From DAORIO01 sp964384645 (GTDB lineage: Bacteria > Patescibacteriota > Minisyncoccia > Phycocordibacterales > UBA9973), in assembly GCA_964384645.1 (NCBI GenBank), contig CAYLKL010000002.1:53657-117656 (forward strand): 64,000 bases of DNA, written 5' to 3'. The translations under genes and the position numbers were made by a program. The notes under the pieces were generated by a model. The model did not search any database. It saw only the letters and a list, made by a program, of their open reading frames with translations, and was not told where the DNA came from. Position 1 is the first letter of the stretch; each line of letters begins with the position of its first letter. This document shows, one piece after another, positions 32,117 to 40,799 of the stretch.

Positions 32117-33970
32117 TTAAACAAAAGCTTTTTCCTTATTTTCTAAACTTAACCCTTGATCTTCCATTAAACGACGCAAGATTGGAGAGTGTGGGTAAAT
32201 TTCTTCAAAAGAATTACCCTGAGCTTCAATCTGTGACTCGCCTTCTAGTGTTTCTGAAAGACTACGCAAAACTATAAATTTATTACAGATATTGCGAACA
32301 GTCGAAAGGTTGTGAGCAACTACTAGAGCGCTTTTGTTTCCTTTCAAGAGTTTAAGAAATCCGTTTTGAACTTCTTTTTCTGTTGTGGCATCAAGACTAG
32401 ATGTTGCTTCATCAATAATGTAAACAGATGCTTTCTTTTTTAGAGCAATCTGAGCGATAGCAACCCGTTGTTGTTGACCACCAGAGAGCCAAACTCCATT
32501 GTGACCAACCTTTGTTTCGAGTCCTTTTTCCTGACAGAAATCTATGACGAAATGGTCCATTGTTCTTTGTAGAACCTCATCTGTATATTCGTTATGATCT
32601 TCTGTCTGAACGGCCACCAAGAGATTATCTCGAAGAGTACCGTCAAAGATATCGATTTGTTGTGGGATTTCACCAATGACTTCGTTCCATGCCTTTATTG
32701 AAACATTTCGAAGGTCATGGCCTCCAACTACTATAGAACCAGAATGTGGATCGTAAGCGCGTTGAAGCAATTTAGTGATTGTTGTCTTTCCAGCGCCACT
32801 TGCGCCAATCAGTGCAACTTTTTCCCCTGGATTAATCGAGAAACTCAAATCCCGAATTGTTTCTTTCACAAAGCCCTCTTTAACATGATTGAATGTAACA
32901 TTCTCAAATGAAATAGATGGGGTTTTTGTGAATGAAAGAACTTTTGGGTTATGATCAACAATATCAGGAACAATTTCGAATGAATGCTTCAACTTTTTTA
33001 TTGTTGGCAAACACCAATTGAACTCTTGTTCAATATGTCCAATTCTCCAAATATTATTAACAACATTCCAAGACCAAGAAAACAATGGCAAAAGGAAACC
33101 AACAGACATAGAATCTCCTACTCTGCCAAAATCTCCAAACATATACGCACCGTAAACTACTGCCAAGGAAAAGACATTGATCATATCTTTGTATGTGATT
33201 TTATTAATAAAACCAATCCAAAAATTTCTTGAATTCTCGTTAATACTTTCATACCGACGATTCAAAATATCTGTTATGTCTTTTCCTTTTCCAAGTGATA
33301 AAATCCTTACAGATTTATCCCAAGATTCTTCGAGTTTGTCATTGTGTCTTTTAAAGTCTTTGTCGATCGGACCAAACTTTTCAATAACTTCTTTATTCAT
33401 AATAAGAGAACCGAGGACATAAAGAGTAAGAGCAATCGTCAAGACAAATCCAGCAAATGGTGCCAGAAACCACAAAAAGCAAAAACTAAGAACCAGAGAA
33501 TACGTAGATGTAATTCCTTCAAATAACATCAAACTAGTTAGATATCTTATCGAACTACGCGCCCTGTTCATACTTGATTGACTGAGTTCTTCCTTGAACC
33601 GAACATGTTGTCCAATAGATTTGGAAAACAAATTATTGGTAATGAAGTCGTTCAATGCACTTTCGTTGTATCCCTTTATGTATTCGCGCTCTATCATATA
33701 CAAACGATGTAAGATGAGTCGAAAAATCATAAGCAATACAATTGTGGCAAATAGAATTTTGTAATTTTCGCCTTGTATCATTGCATTCACAACAAGACCA
33801 AAACAAAGAGGAATCGCCATTCCTGATGCTTCATAAAAAAGCATTAGTGGGATCATTCTCCATAAGTGTTTTTTACTTCTTTCCGGAACGGTATTTTTAA
33901 ATACCCAACGGTAAACTGACAGAGATTCTTTTGTTCTCTGTAGATAAGATGAGATTTCTAGTCCTTTCAT
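32117..33970 (-). CDS. ABC exporter, fused permease-ATPase (first of two)
   Basis: A 617-residue half-transporter of the MsbA/ABCB type that would work as a dimer at the cytoplasmic membrane. About six N-terminal helices (MIPLMLFYEASGMAIPLCFG and so on, residues 38-320) precede the nucleotide-binding domain with Walker A GASGAGKTT, signature LSGGQQQRVAIAQ, Walker B VYIIDEATSSLD and the switch His in VVAHNLSTV. Substrate unknown; lipids, peptides or drugs are possible. A palindrome sits 43 bp upstream of the start. A second exporter gene lies 272 bp upstream on the same strand, so the two may form a heterodimer. Confidence 0.88.
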   Translation of the reverse strand: MKGLEISSYLQRTKESLSVYRWVFKNTVPERSKKHLWRMIPLMLFYEASGMAIPLCFGLVVNAMIQGENYKILFATIVLLMIFRLILHRLYMIEREYIKGYNESALNDFITNNLFSKSIGQHVRFKEELSQSSMNRARSSIRYLTSLMLFEGITSTYSLVLSFCFLWFLAPFAGFVLTIALTLYVLGSLIMNKEVIEKFGPIDKDFKRHNDKLEESWDKSVRILSLGKGKDITDILNRRYESINENSRNFWIGFINKITYKDMINVFSLAVVYGAYMFGDFGRVGDSMSVGFLLPLFSWSWNVVNNIWRIGHIEQEFNWCLPTIKKLKHSFEIVPDIVDHNPKVLSFTKTPSISFENVTFNHVKEGFVKETIRDLSFSINPGEKVALIGASGAGKTTITKLLQRAYDPHSGSIVVGGHDLRNVSIKAWNEVIGEIPQQIDIFDGTLRDNLLVAVQTEDHNEYTDEVLQRTMDHFVIDFCQEKGLETKVGHNGVWLSGGQQQRVAIAQIALKKKASVYIIDEATSSLDATTEKEVQNGFLKLLKGNKSALVVAHNLSTVRNICNKFIVLRSLSETLEGESQIEAQGNSFEEIYPHSPILRRLMEDQGLSLENKEKAFV

Positions 33971-34012
33971 ATTTAAGGTTTTAAAGGGTTTATTTTATTT
34001 TTTTAAAGATCA

Positions 34013-34037
34013 ATCTTGCTCTAAATTTAGGCAAGAT
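34013..34037. promoter_or_regulatory. Palindromic operator candidate
   Basis: ATCTTGC-TC-TAAATTTA-G-GCAAGAT is an imperfect 25-bp dyad 43 bp upstream of the exporter ATG, fitting a dimeric repressor site. No regulator gene is adjacent. Confidence 0.5.
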
Positions 34038-34081
34038 GTAAAGGATTCAACTCGATTAAGAGAGATTAAATACTGTCATCG

Positions 34082-34137
34082 TGCCCAAATGATTACGCAT
34101 GGAAATATGCCCAAATTTTGGATAGACTTGTGCCCAA
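34082..34137. repeat. Three TGCCCAA direct repeats
   Basis: TGCCCAA occurs at 34082-34088, 34108-34114 and 34131-34137, spaced 26 and 23 bp. Spacing near two helical turns suggests binding sites in the space between the two exporter genes. Confidence 0.4.
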
Positions 34138-34242
34138 TCTTTATTTGTACATAAAATATTTGTCATAACTTTTTTGGACATTAAATAAACAATGTCGCCT
34201 ATGCATACTATCACAAAATTGATAATTGTCAATATGTAGAAT

Positions 34243-36069
34243 TTATATTGTCACCACCTGGTTTTTAATTAGTTTTTGATATTCAGGACAAGTATCTTTC
34301 AATTCATCGTGCTTACCCTGCCCAACAATCTTTCCTCCATCAACTACAAATATAATATCTGCATCAATAACAGTAGAAAGTCTATGCGCTATTATAATTG
34401 TTGTCCTACCTTTTGAGCCTATATTTATAGCGTCGTGAATGAGTTTTTCATTGTAAGCATCCAGAGCAGATGTAGCCTCATCGAAAATTAATATTTTTGG
34501 ATTCTTGATCAATGCTCGAGCAATACCGATTCTTTGTCTTTCACCACCTGAAACCTTTATTCCACCCTCTCCTATCATTGTGTCGAGTCCATTATCTTTC
34601 AATCCCACGACAAACTCATCCAAAGAAGAATCTTTTATTATTTTATTCAATTCTTCTTCTGTAATTTTCTTATCTTCAGGCAATCCAAACAAAATATTTT
34701 CTCTAATACTCCTATCGAAAAGTTCTATTTTTTGCTCAACATTACCAACTTGAGTTCTAAACCATCTCAAATCCAATTCTTTTAAAGGAATCCCGTCAAT
34801 AAATATTTCTCCTTTTTGAGGATCATAATATCTTCGCATTAAATTTATAATCGTTGATTTACCAGAACCAGAAATTCCCACAAATCCAACCTTTGCTCCT
34901 GCTGGAATTTTCAAAGAAATATCAGAAACAGCATGCTCTTCTTTTTTGTCAGTTTTTTCTTCTTCATCTTCTTCAACTCCTTTTCTGTACGGATAAGCGA
35001 AACTAACTTTTTTAAATTCAATTTCACCCTTAAATGGCATCAGGATTTCACCTTTATTATTTTTATCTATGTCTGGAGCAATATCCAAAAGTTCATAATA
35101 TTTTTTTATTTCTACAATTTGAAATAATATATGTCTTTGTCCGTTCATAATTTGAATAACATTATTAAAAATTACACTCAACCAAGCAAAAAGAGTTATA
35201 AACATACCGGTAGAATGCTTACCGATCAATATCATATAAACACCAATAGCTAAACATACATATTGGCCTACTATTATAAAAAACTTATGAGCATAAAAAT
35301 AAGACAAAAAATCTAACCATGTTTTATTATCAAAATCCGTAACTTCATCCCATTTTTCCTTAAAATCAACCAAGGTTTTATCCTCTCGTGATTCAGAAAT
35401 AACAAGTGTGGAATTTCTAAAAAGTTCTGTTTGGAGTTTTGTTTGCGATTGATGTTTTTTTCTTATTTCACTTATTCTTGAATAAAAAGATATATTTCTT
35501 TTTAATGAAAAGTAAACATACGTGGCAATAAAAATAAAAGCTACTAATGATATCTTCCAATCAAAAAAAGCCAGTATAATCAACGTTGATATAATCTGAA
35601 CTAGATTTGGTAGAACATGGTAAATAAAACTAGACAGAAGTTGGTTTAATGAGTTCTGACCTCTTGTTACCACACTCTGCTTTACACCTGAATGCTCATT
35701 TACATGTTGCCCGACTGAAAAATCAAACATTTTACCGAGAGATTTTACAGAAAAAGATTTCTCTATATGATCATCAAGCTTGGTTATTTCTATTTTTTCT
35801 AAAGTCCACCAAAGAACCTGTGACTGGAATACTGATATACATGCTGCAACTAACAAAAAAGTAAAAGTTAGTTTTATATTTCCAACCGTAATTGCATCTA
35901 TGCTTTTTCCCAAAAGAAATGGGGCGAATGTTCCTAATAGTTGTATAACAAAAAGTATTACCACAACCACACCAAACCACTTCCAAAATGGCTTAAAAAG
36001 CTCAAGGGTTCTTTTTACAAAACCCCCTTTGATACTTAAATCTTCTTTTTTATTTACATTCTCTTTCAT
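34243..36069 (-). CDS. ABC exporter, fused permease-ATPase (second of two)
   Basis: A 608-residue ABCB-type half-transporter. The N-terminal membrane domain has about six helices (WFGVVVVILFVIQLLGTFAP and so on). The ATPase domain holds Walker A VGISGSGKST, signature VSGGERQRIGIARAL, Walker B ILIFDEATSALD and IIIAHRLSTV. A Glu/Asp/Lys-rich insertion (VEEDEEEKTDKKEE) sits near the start of the ATPase domain. The start codon is directly adjacent to the trpS stop (TAG-ATG), so the two genes are co-translated. Substrate unknown. Confidence 0.88.
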   Translation of the reverse strand: MKENVNKKEDLSIKGGFVKRTLELFKPFWKWFGVVVVILFVIQLLGTFAPFLLGKSIDAITVGNIKLTFTFLLVAACISVFQSQVLWWTLEKIEITKLDDHIEKSFSVKSLGKMFDFSVGQHVNEHSGVKQSVVTRGQNSLNQLLSSFIYHVLPNLVQIISTLIILAFFDWKISLVAFIFIATYVYFSLKRNISFYSRISEIRKKHQSQTKLQTELFRNSTLVISESREDKTLVDFKEKWDEVTDFDNKTWLDFLSYFYAHKFFIIVGQYVCLAIGVYMILIGKHSTGMFITLFAWLSVIFNNVIQIMNGQRHILFQIVEIKKYYELLDIAPDIDKNNKGEILMPFKGEIEFKKVSFAYPYRKGVEEDEEEKTDKKEEHAVSDISLKIPAGAKVGFVGISGSGKSTIINLMRRYYDPQKGEIFIDGIPLKELDLRWFRTQVGNVEQKIELFDRSIRENILFGLPEDKKITEEELNKIIKDSSLDEFVVGLKDNGLDTMIGEGGIKVSGGERQRIGIARALIKNPKILIFDEATSALDAYNEKLIHDAINIGSKGRTTIIIAHRLSTVIDADIIFVVDGGKIVGQGKHDELKDTCPEYQKLIKNQVVTI

Positions 36070-37023
36070 CTACAAAACCCCTATCGCTTTTTTAGCTTCC
36101 ATTAATTTATTTATTGCAACAGCATTTGCCTGATTTGCTCCCTCTTCTAAAATCTTTTCAACATATGAAATATTTTTAGCTAGTTCTTCTCTTTTTTCTC
36201 TGAAAGGTCTGACAAAAGCCTTTATATCTTCAGCGAGAGCTTCTTTTAAGTCCTTATACTTTCCTTCGTGCTTTTTGTATAAATTTTCTAGATATTCTTC
36301 ATCGCGAAATAGTTTGTGAATTGCATAAACATTTTCTGGTCGTCCCCCGCTTGAATCAGTCACAATAGACATAACCATTTTTTGGATCACATCATCCTCT
36401 GCAAACAGTGGAATTGTATTTTTATAACTCTTTGACATTTTCTGTCCATCAATCCCTGGCACCACAGCAACAGATTCTATTATCAAAGATTCTGGCAATT
36501 TAAAAGTTTCTGTTTCAAATGTGTTATTGAATTTTTGAGCAGTGTCACGAGTGATTTCAATGTGTTGTTTTTGATCTTGACCAACGGGTACAACATCAAC
36601 ATCGTAAAGCAAAATGTCCGACGCCATAAGCATTGGATAATTGAAAGTTCCGACATTTAGATCCTTATTCTTTGCTTCAGCATCTTTGAAGGCATGGGCG
36701 CGCATAAGATACGGCATTGTTGTTATCGCCTCAAATATCCACGCGAGTTCTGTATGAGCAGAAACATCTGATTGTTTAAATATAACCGCTTTTTTCGGAT
36801 CAAGTCCGACAGCTAAATAATCAAGCGCAATATCTATTATATTTTCTCGCATTTCTTTGGCATTTTGCAAAGTATTTAGTGCGTGATAATCAGCAATCAT
36901 AAAAAAACATTTGTAATCGTCCTGTAGGTCGACAAATTGTTTTAGAGCTCCAAAATAATTTCCAATATGCAATTCTCCGCTTGGCTTTATTCCTGAAAGT
37001 AGGATTTTCTTATCTTTTGACAT
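36070..37023 (-). CDS. trpS: Tryptophanyl-tRNA synthetase
   Basis: A class I aminoacyl-tRNA synthetase of 317 residues that charges tRNA-Trp. HIGH motif in GIKPSGELHIGNYFGAL, KMSKS motif in DGQKMSKSYKN, plus VPVGQDQKQHIEITRDTA and LMASDILLYDVDVVPVGQ. Length is typical (320-335). It reads directly into the second ABC exporter gene (stop and start touch). Confidence 0.95.
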   Translation of the reverse strand: MSKDKKILLSGIKPSGELHIGNYFGALKQFVDLQDDYKCFFMIADYHALNTLQNAKEMRENIIDIALDYLAVGLDPKKAVIFKQSDVSAHTELAWIFEAITTMPYLMRAHAFKDAEAKNKDLNVGTFNYPMLMASDILLYDVDVVPVGQDQKQHIEITRDTAQKFNNTFETETFKLPESLIIESVAVVPGIDGQKMSKSYKNTIPLFAEDDVIQKMVMSIVTDSSGGRPENVYAIHKLFRDEEYLENLYKKHEGKYKDLKEALAEDIKAFVRPFREKREELAKNISYVEKILEEGANQANAVAINKLMEAKKAIGVL

Positions 37024-37082
37024 ATGGAGATTTTAGCAGTTTGTATGAAAATTGTCGAAATAACCCTTCGGCAGGCTCAGGA

Positions 37083-37149
37083 TTATTATTCAAAACTTTT
37101 TGAAAGTTTTGAATAATAAAAAAAACCCGCATACATTTCTGTATGCGGG
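37083..37149 (-). terminator. Terminator of prs plus a second AT-rich hairpin
   Basis: CCCGCATAC/GTATGCGGG (37126-37149), followed on the minus strand by a T-run, ends prs. A second long dyad (ATTATTCAAAACTTT/AAAGTTTTGAATAAT, about 37084-37118) lies beyond it, before trpS. A CTTCGGCAGGCTCAGG motif just left of it resembles common intergenic repeats. Confidence 0.8.
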
Positions 37150-37168
37150 GCACTCTTCGTAACTCAGC

Positions 37169-38206
37169 TTAATTAACTTTCGTAACCATCCTATTCATAC
37201 CATTAACAATAGGTTGAAGGGATTCAGAATTATGAATATTCGTTATTACATTTGCTAACAATTCAGCCAGTGGAAGAACCACAAATTTTTCGGGATATTT
37301 CAATATTTCTGAATTTGGAATTGAATCTGTGACGATAATTTTTTTGAATGGCGAGTTTAACAATCTTTCAACGGCGGTCTTCGAAAGAACAGGATGTGGA
37401 GACAAAAGGTAAATATCTTTAGCTCCAGCATTTTTTAGAGCTTCTGCGGCTTTTACAGCAGTACCTCCAGTGTCTACAATATCATCATACATAAAACAAT
37501 CGCAGTCACTACAATCACCGATAACATTAATAACTTCGTTTTCTCCTGGAGCTGTTCTATTCTTGTCAATAATCACATAAGAGTTCAAACCAAGCATATT
37601 AGAAAAATCTCTAACCCTCCCAACAGCGCCTGCATCAGGAGCTACGCCTTTCTTGGAAACACTGTTGGAATTATTTTTTACAATAATTCCTTCATTTTCG
37701 AGATAGGTTTTAAAAAGAATTGTTGGATCAATGTTCTCAACAATACATCGGTTGTTAAAGAAACCTTCAATCTGCTCTGAATGAAGTTCAACAGAAATAA
37801 TCCCATCAAGATTCACCGCCATTAAGCAATCAGCAATTACTCTAGCTGTAACTGATTTTCTTTTAGGTCTTCCTTTTTTATTTGTTTCTCTTCGATCTTG
37901 CCGCTCATAAGGAAAAATTGGTTGAACTAAAAAAACGTCTTTTGCTCGAGCCCGTTTTAATGCATCAATCATAAAAAGTGTCTCCATAAAATTATCATTC
38001 GGCTGACCGGTCAAAGAGGTTTGAATTAAAAATATTTCTGCCCCAGCAACCGTTTCTTCAATTTCAACATCGATTTCTCCATTTGCGAAATCCTTAATTG
38101 TTCGTTTTGTTAAGGCTAAGGGTGTCTCTGAAACTTCTAAAGCATCAGAAATTGCCTCAGCCAAAGATGCATTTGTGCGTCCTGCGACAATCATAATTTT
38201 ATTCAT
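37169..38206 (-). CDS. prs: Ribose-phosphate pyrophosphokinase
   Basis: A 345-residue enzyme that forms PRPP from ribose 5-phosphate and ATP, feeding nucleotide synthesis and salvage. Family motifs include NGEIDVEIEETVAGAEIFLIQ, FLVQPIFPYERQDRR with the catalytic flexible-loop region RETNKKGRPKRKSVTARV, and the PRPP-binding loop CFMYDDIVDTGGTAVKAAEAL. It is somewhat longer than the usual 310-320 residues. A PRPP source agrees with a salvage-based nucleotide metabolism. Confidence 0.92.
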   Translation of the reverse strand: MNKIMIVAGRTNASLAEAISDALEVSETPLALTKRTIKDFANGEIDVEIEETVAGAEIFLIQTSLTGQPNDNFMETLFMIDALKRARAKDVFLVQPIFPYERQDRRETNKKGRPKRKSVTARVIADCLMAVNLDGIISVELHSEQIEGFFNNRCIVENIDPTILFKTYLENEGIIVKNNSNSVSKKGVAPDAGAVGRVRDFSNMLGLNSYVIIDKNRTAPGENEVINVIGDCSDCDCFMYDDIVDTGGTAVKAAEALKNAGAKDIYLLSPHPVLSKTAVERLLNSPFKKIIVTDSIPNSEILKYPEKFVVLPLAELLANVITNIHNSESLQPIVNGMNRMVTKVN

Positions 38207-38278
38207 AGTTTTAAGTTTTTAAGTTCGTTATTTGCCTTAAATATTAAGCATTTTTGTGGTTTTGTCAAAATTGAAAGG

Positions 38279-38311
38279 TTTTCCACTCGATAACCCCAAA
38301 TATAAAATTGC
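38279..38311. repeat. Dispersed 33-bp element, copy 2
   Basis: Same spaced blocks TTTTCCAC, GATAACCCCA and AAATTGC as at 7412-7444. It lies between the divergent prs and dnaB genes, about 30 bp before dnaB. Confidence 0.5.
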
Positions 38312-38342
38312 ACTAAAGCAGTGTAGTCTATAAAATCAACCT

Positions 38343-39776
38343 ATGGCCAACAATTCTCAATTTAAAAAACAGCCCGAAAATAACCAGCCAAGAAAAGATA
38401 CTCGCGTCCCTCCACAAAACCTAGAAGCCGAACGCGCAGTTCTTGGAGCCATAATGCTAAGACAAAATGCACTCTTTGATGTAGGAGATATATTAAATCC
38501 TGAATGTTTTTACGCGGAAAAACATAGAGTGATTTATCAAACAATGGTAGACCTTTCATTTAAGGGCGACCCAATTGACCTAGTTTCTATTTCAAACAAA
38601 CTAAAAGAAAAAAATTCTCTAGACAATGTTGGAGGAAGTGCTTATATAAGTGATATTTTAGGTGCAGCTCCGGCGTCGGTAAATATAAAATACTACGCTG
38701 AAATTGTTTATAAAAATTACATTATTCGAAAACTAATAGAAGTAGCCGACAAAATTGCTATTTCTGCTTTCAACTCTGGCACAGACGACGTTGATAGAAT
38801 TTTAGATGAAGCTGAAAAAGAAATTTATTCTATTTCAGAAAATAGTAACAACAAAGAAAAAGTTGTAGCTTTGAAAACTACACTTTATAAAACTTGGGAA
38901 GAAATCGAAAGACTTCACGCAACAAAAGACGAAATTCGCGGTGTACCAACTGGTTTTCCTGATCTCGACAACAAGCTCGCTGGTTTTCAAAAATCAGATC
39001 TTATTATTTTAGCTGCTCGTCCATCAGTCGGTAAAACAACTCTGGCGCTTGATATCGCCCGAAAAGCTGCAGTGGATCACAATGTACCCATTTGTTTTTT
39101 CTCACTTGAAATGAGTGCAAACCAACTCGCAAGTCGTATGCTTTCTGCTCACTCTCGTGTGAACGCTTGGAGTATTCGAACTGGAAAAAATCTAACGGAA
39201 AATGATTTTTCCCTTATTCGCGATTCACTAGACGAACTTTCAAAAGCACCAATTTATATAGATGACACTCCGGCAAACACAATTATGAGCATGAGATCAA
39301 CAGCCCGAAGACTAAAAAGTGAAGGAAAATTGGGACTGATTGTCGTGGATTATCTACAACTTATGAATGCAAGTAAGAGCTTTGATAATATGGTTATGCA
39401 AGTAACTGAAATATCTCGAGGTCTAAAAGGACTTGCGAAAGAACTCGATGTGCCGGTTATTGCCCTATCACAGCTTTCGCGTGCCGTAGAGCAACGTGGA
39501 GGCGCACCGAGACTGTCTGATCTTCGAGATTCAGGTTCTATTGAGCAAGATGCCGACGTGGTTATGTTCATTCACCGAGAAGACAAATATAAAGACGAAA
39601 ATGAAAAAACAAACATTGCGAAAATCATGATTGAAAAACACCGAAATGGTCCGACCGGAGTCGTAGATCTTTATTTCGACACAGACACTTCAACATTTCT
39701 TTCTATCGACAAGACTGGTGGCTTTGACCAAATGGCCCCTCAAGGAAGTTCTAATAGTAGTAACGATTTGTTTTAA
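38343..39776 (+). CDS. dnaB: Replicative DNA helicase DnaB
   Basis: A 477-residue hexameric RecA-fold helicase that unwinds DNA at the replication fork. N-terminal domain: VPPQNLEAERAVLGAIML. C-terminal ATPase: GFPDLDNKLAGFQKSDLIIL, Walker A AARPSVGKTTLALDIA, FFSLEMSANQLASRML, Walker B LIVVDYLQLM, and SDLRDSGSIEQDADVVMFIHR with the arginine-finger region. No intein is present. TATAAA lies 8 nt before the ATG, so it may be leaderless. recR follows after 5 bp. Confidence 0.95.
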   Translation: MANNSQFKKQPENNQPRKDTRVPPQNLEAERAVLGAIMLRQNALFDVGDILNPECFYAEKHRVIYQTMVDLSFKGDPIDLVSISNKLKEKNSLDNVGGSAYISDILGAAPASVNIKYYAEIVYKNYIIRKLIEVADKIAISAFNSGTDDVDRILDEAEKEIYSISENSNNKEKVVALKTTLYKTWEEIERLHATKDEIRGVPTGFPDLDNKLAGFQKSDLIILAARPSVGKTTLALDIARKAAVDHNVPICFFSLEMSANQLASRMLSAHSRVNAWSIRTGKNLTENDFSLIRDSLDELSKAPIYIDDTPANTIMSMRSTARRLKSEGKLGLIVVDYLQLMNASKSFDNMVMQVTEISRGLKGLAKELDVPVIALSQLSRAVEQRGGAPRLSDLRDSGSIEQDADVVMFIHREDKYKDENEKTNIAKIMIEKHRNGPTGVVDLYFDTDTSTFLSIDKTGGFDQMAPQGSSNSSNDLF

Positions 39777-39781
39777 AAAAT

Positions 39782-40390
39782 ATGGGATCAATTTTTGAAG
39801 AATTAGAAAAAAAATTTTCTCGATTTCCAGGAATCGGAGAACGCCAAGCCAAAAGGTTTGTTTATTTTCTATTGTCAGCTGGAGAAAATTATAGAAAAAA
39901 TCTAAGTCTAGATATCGAAAATATCGGAAAAAGTATAAAGGTTTGTAAAAGTTGTTTTAGATTTTTTGAATCAACAAGAAATGATATTTGTGAAATTTGT
40001 TCAAATGAAAAAATAGACAAATCAACACTACTAATTGTGGCGAGTGATTCAGACATGAAAGTTATAAAAACTAGCGGATCTTACTCGGGAAGATATTTTA
40101 TTTTAGGAGGACTTATAAATATCCCCGATGACGGAACGAGAAAATTTGTTCGAATCGCGGAAATGCTTGAGAGAATCAAAAATTATACAAGCGACGGTCT
40201 GATAGAGGTAATTCTTGCCTTCCCTGCTCATGCACACGGAGAATATACTGACTTGGTAATACGAAAAGAAATTAGTAATTTAAATTTAGATATAAAAGTT
40301 TCGACATTAGGTCGAGGTCTTTCGTCTGGTCTTGAGATTGAATACTCTGATCCTGAGACAATCAAAAACGCCCTTTCGGGGCGTTCTTAA
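39782..40390 (+). CDS. recR: Recombination protein RecR
   Basis: A 202-residue RecR, part of the RecFOR mediator that loads RecA. The N-terminal helix-hairpin-helix (SRFPGIGERQAKRFVYFLL), the Cys4 zinc finger (VCKSCFRFF... DICEICSNE) and the Toprim domain (LLIVASDSDMKVI... YSGRYFILGG) are visible. The usual Toprim Glu (V-E-x-x-x-D) is Ala here. The C-terminal LSSGLEIEYSDPETIKNAL matches the Walker-B-like end of RecR. A terminator hairpin is encoded within the last codons. Confidence 0.92.
   Translation: MGSIFEELEKKFSRFPGIGERQAKRFVYFLLSAGENYRKNLSLDIENIGKSIKVCKSCFRFFESTRNDICEICSNEKIDKSTLLIVASDSDMKVIKTSGSYSGRYFILGGLINIPDDGTRKFVRIAEMLERIKNYTSDGLIEVILAFPAHAHGEYTDLVIRKEISNLNLDIKVSTLGRGLSSGLEIEYSDPETIKNALSGRS
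40367..40388. terminator. Terminator inside the recR 3' end
   Basis: AACGCCC/GGGCGTT with loop TTTCG overlaps the last eight codons of recR and serves the converging rplU gene as well. Confidence 0.65.
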
Positions 40391-40392
40391 AA

Positions 40393-40728
40393 TTATATTT
40401 TTGAGATTTGAACTTTTGAAAGCTTTTGTCTGTGCCCTGTTCTTCGTAGGTATCTACTCTTTTGCTTGTATTTAACAATTAAAAGTTTTGGTCCTCTAAC
40501 AGCAGCCTTGAATTCAGCCTCGACGGTCTTTCCTTCTATAAAAGGAGCTCCGACTTCAGTTTTTCCGCCATCGTTTACTAACATTACTTCGTCGAAAACA
40601 ACCTTACCACTTGTATCGGCTAGTTTTTCTATTAGGAGCGTATCTCCAGACGAAACTACATATTGCTTTCCGCCACTCTTGACGACCGCAATAGTTCCTT
40701 GTGCTTCTTTTTCAGCTTTCTTTGACAT
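40393..40728 (-). CDS. rplU: 50S ribosomal protein L21
   Basis: A 111-residue large-subunit protein binding 23S rRNA. IAVVKSGGKQYVVSSGDTLLIEKL, DEVMLVNDGGKTEVGAPF and the C-terminal VKYKQKSRYLRRTGHRQ signature are clear. A short Lys/Glu-rich N-terminal extension (MSKKAEKEAQG) precedes the domain. It converges on recR with 2 bp between stops and is not beside rpmA. Confidence 0.95.
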   Translation of the reverse strand: MSKKAEKEAQGTIAVVKSGGKQYVVSSGDTLLIEKLADTSGKVVFDEVMLVNDGGKTEVGAPFIEGKTVEAEFKAAVRGPKLLIVKYKQKSRYLRRTGHRQKLSKVQISKI

Positions 40729-40799
40729 AAGGGAGATTTTACACGATTTCTACAGTTTTGCAAGTACTTTAAATTTGATTTGAGTGTTATAATCCAAGG

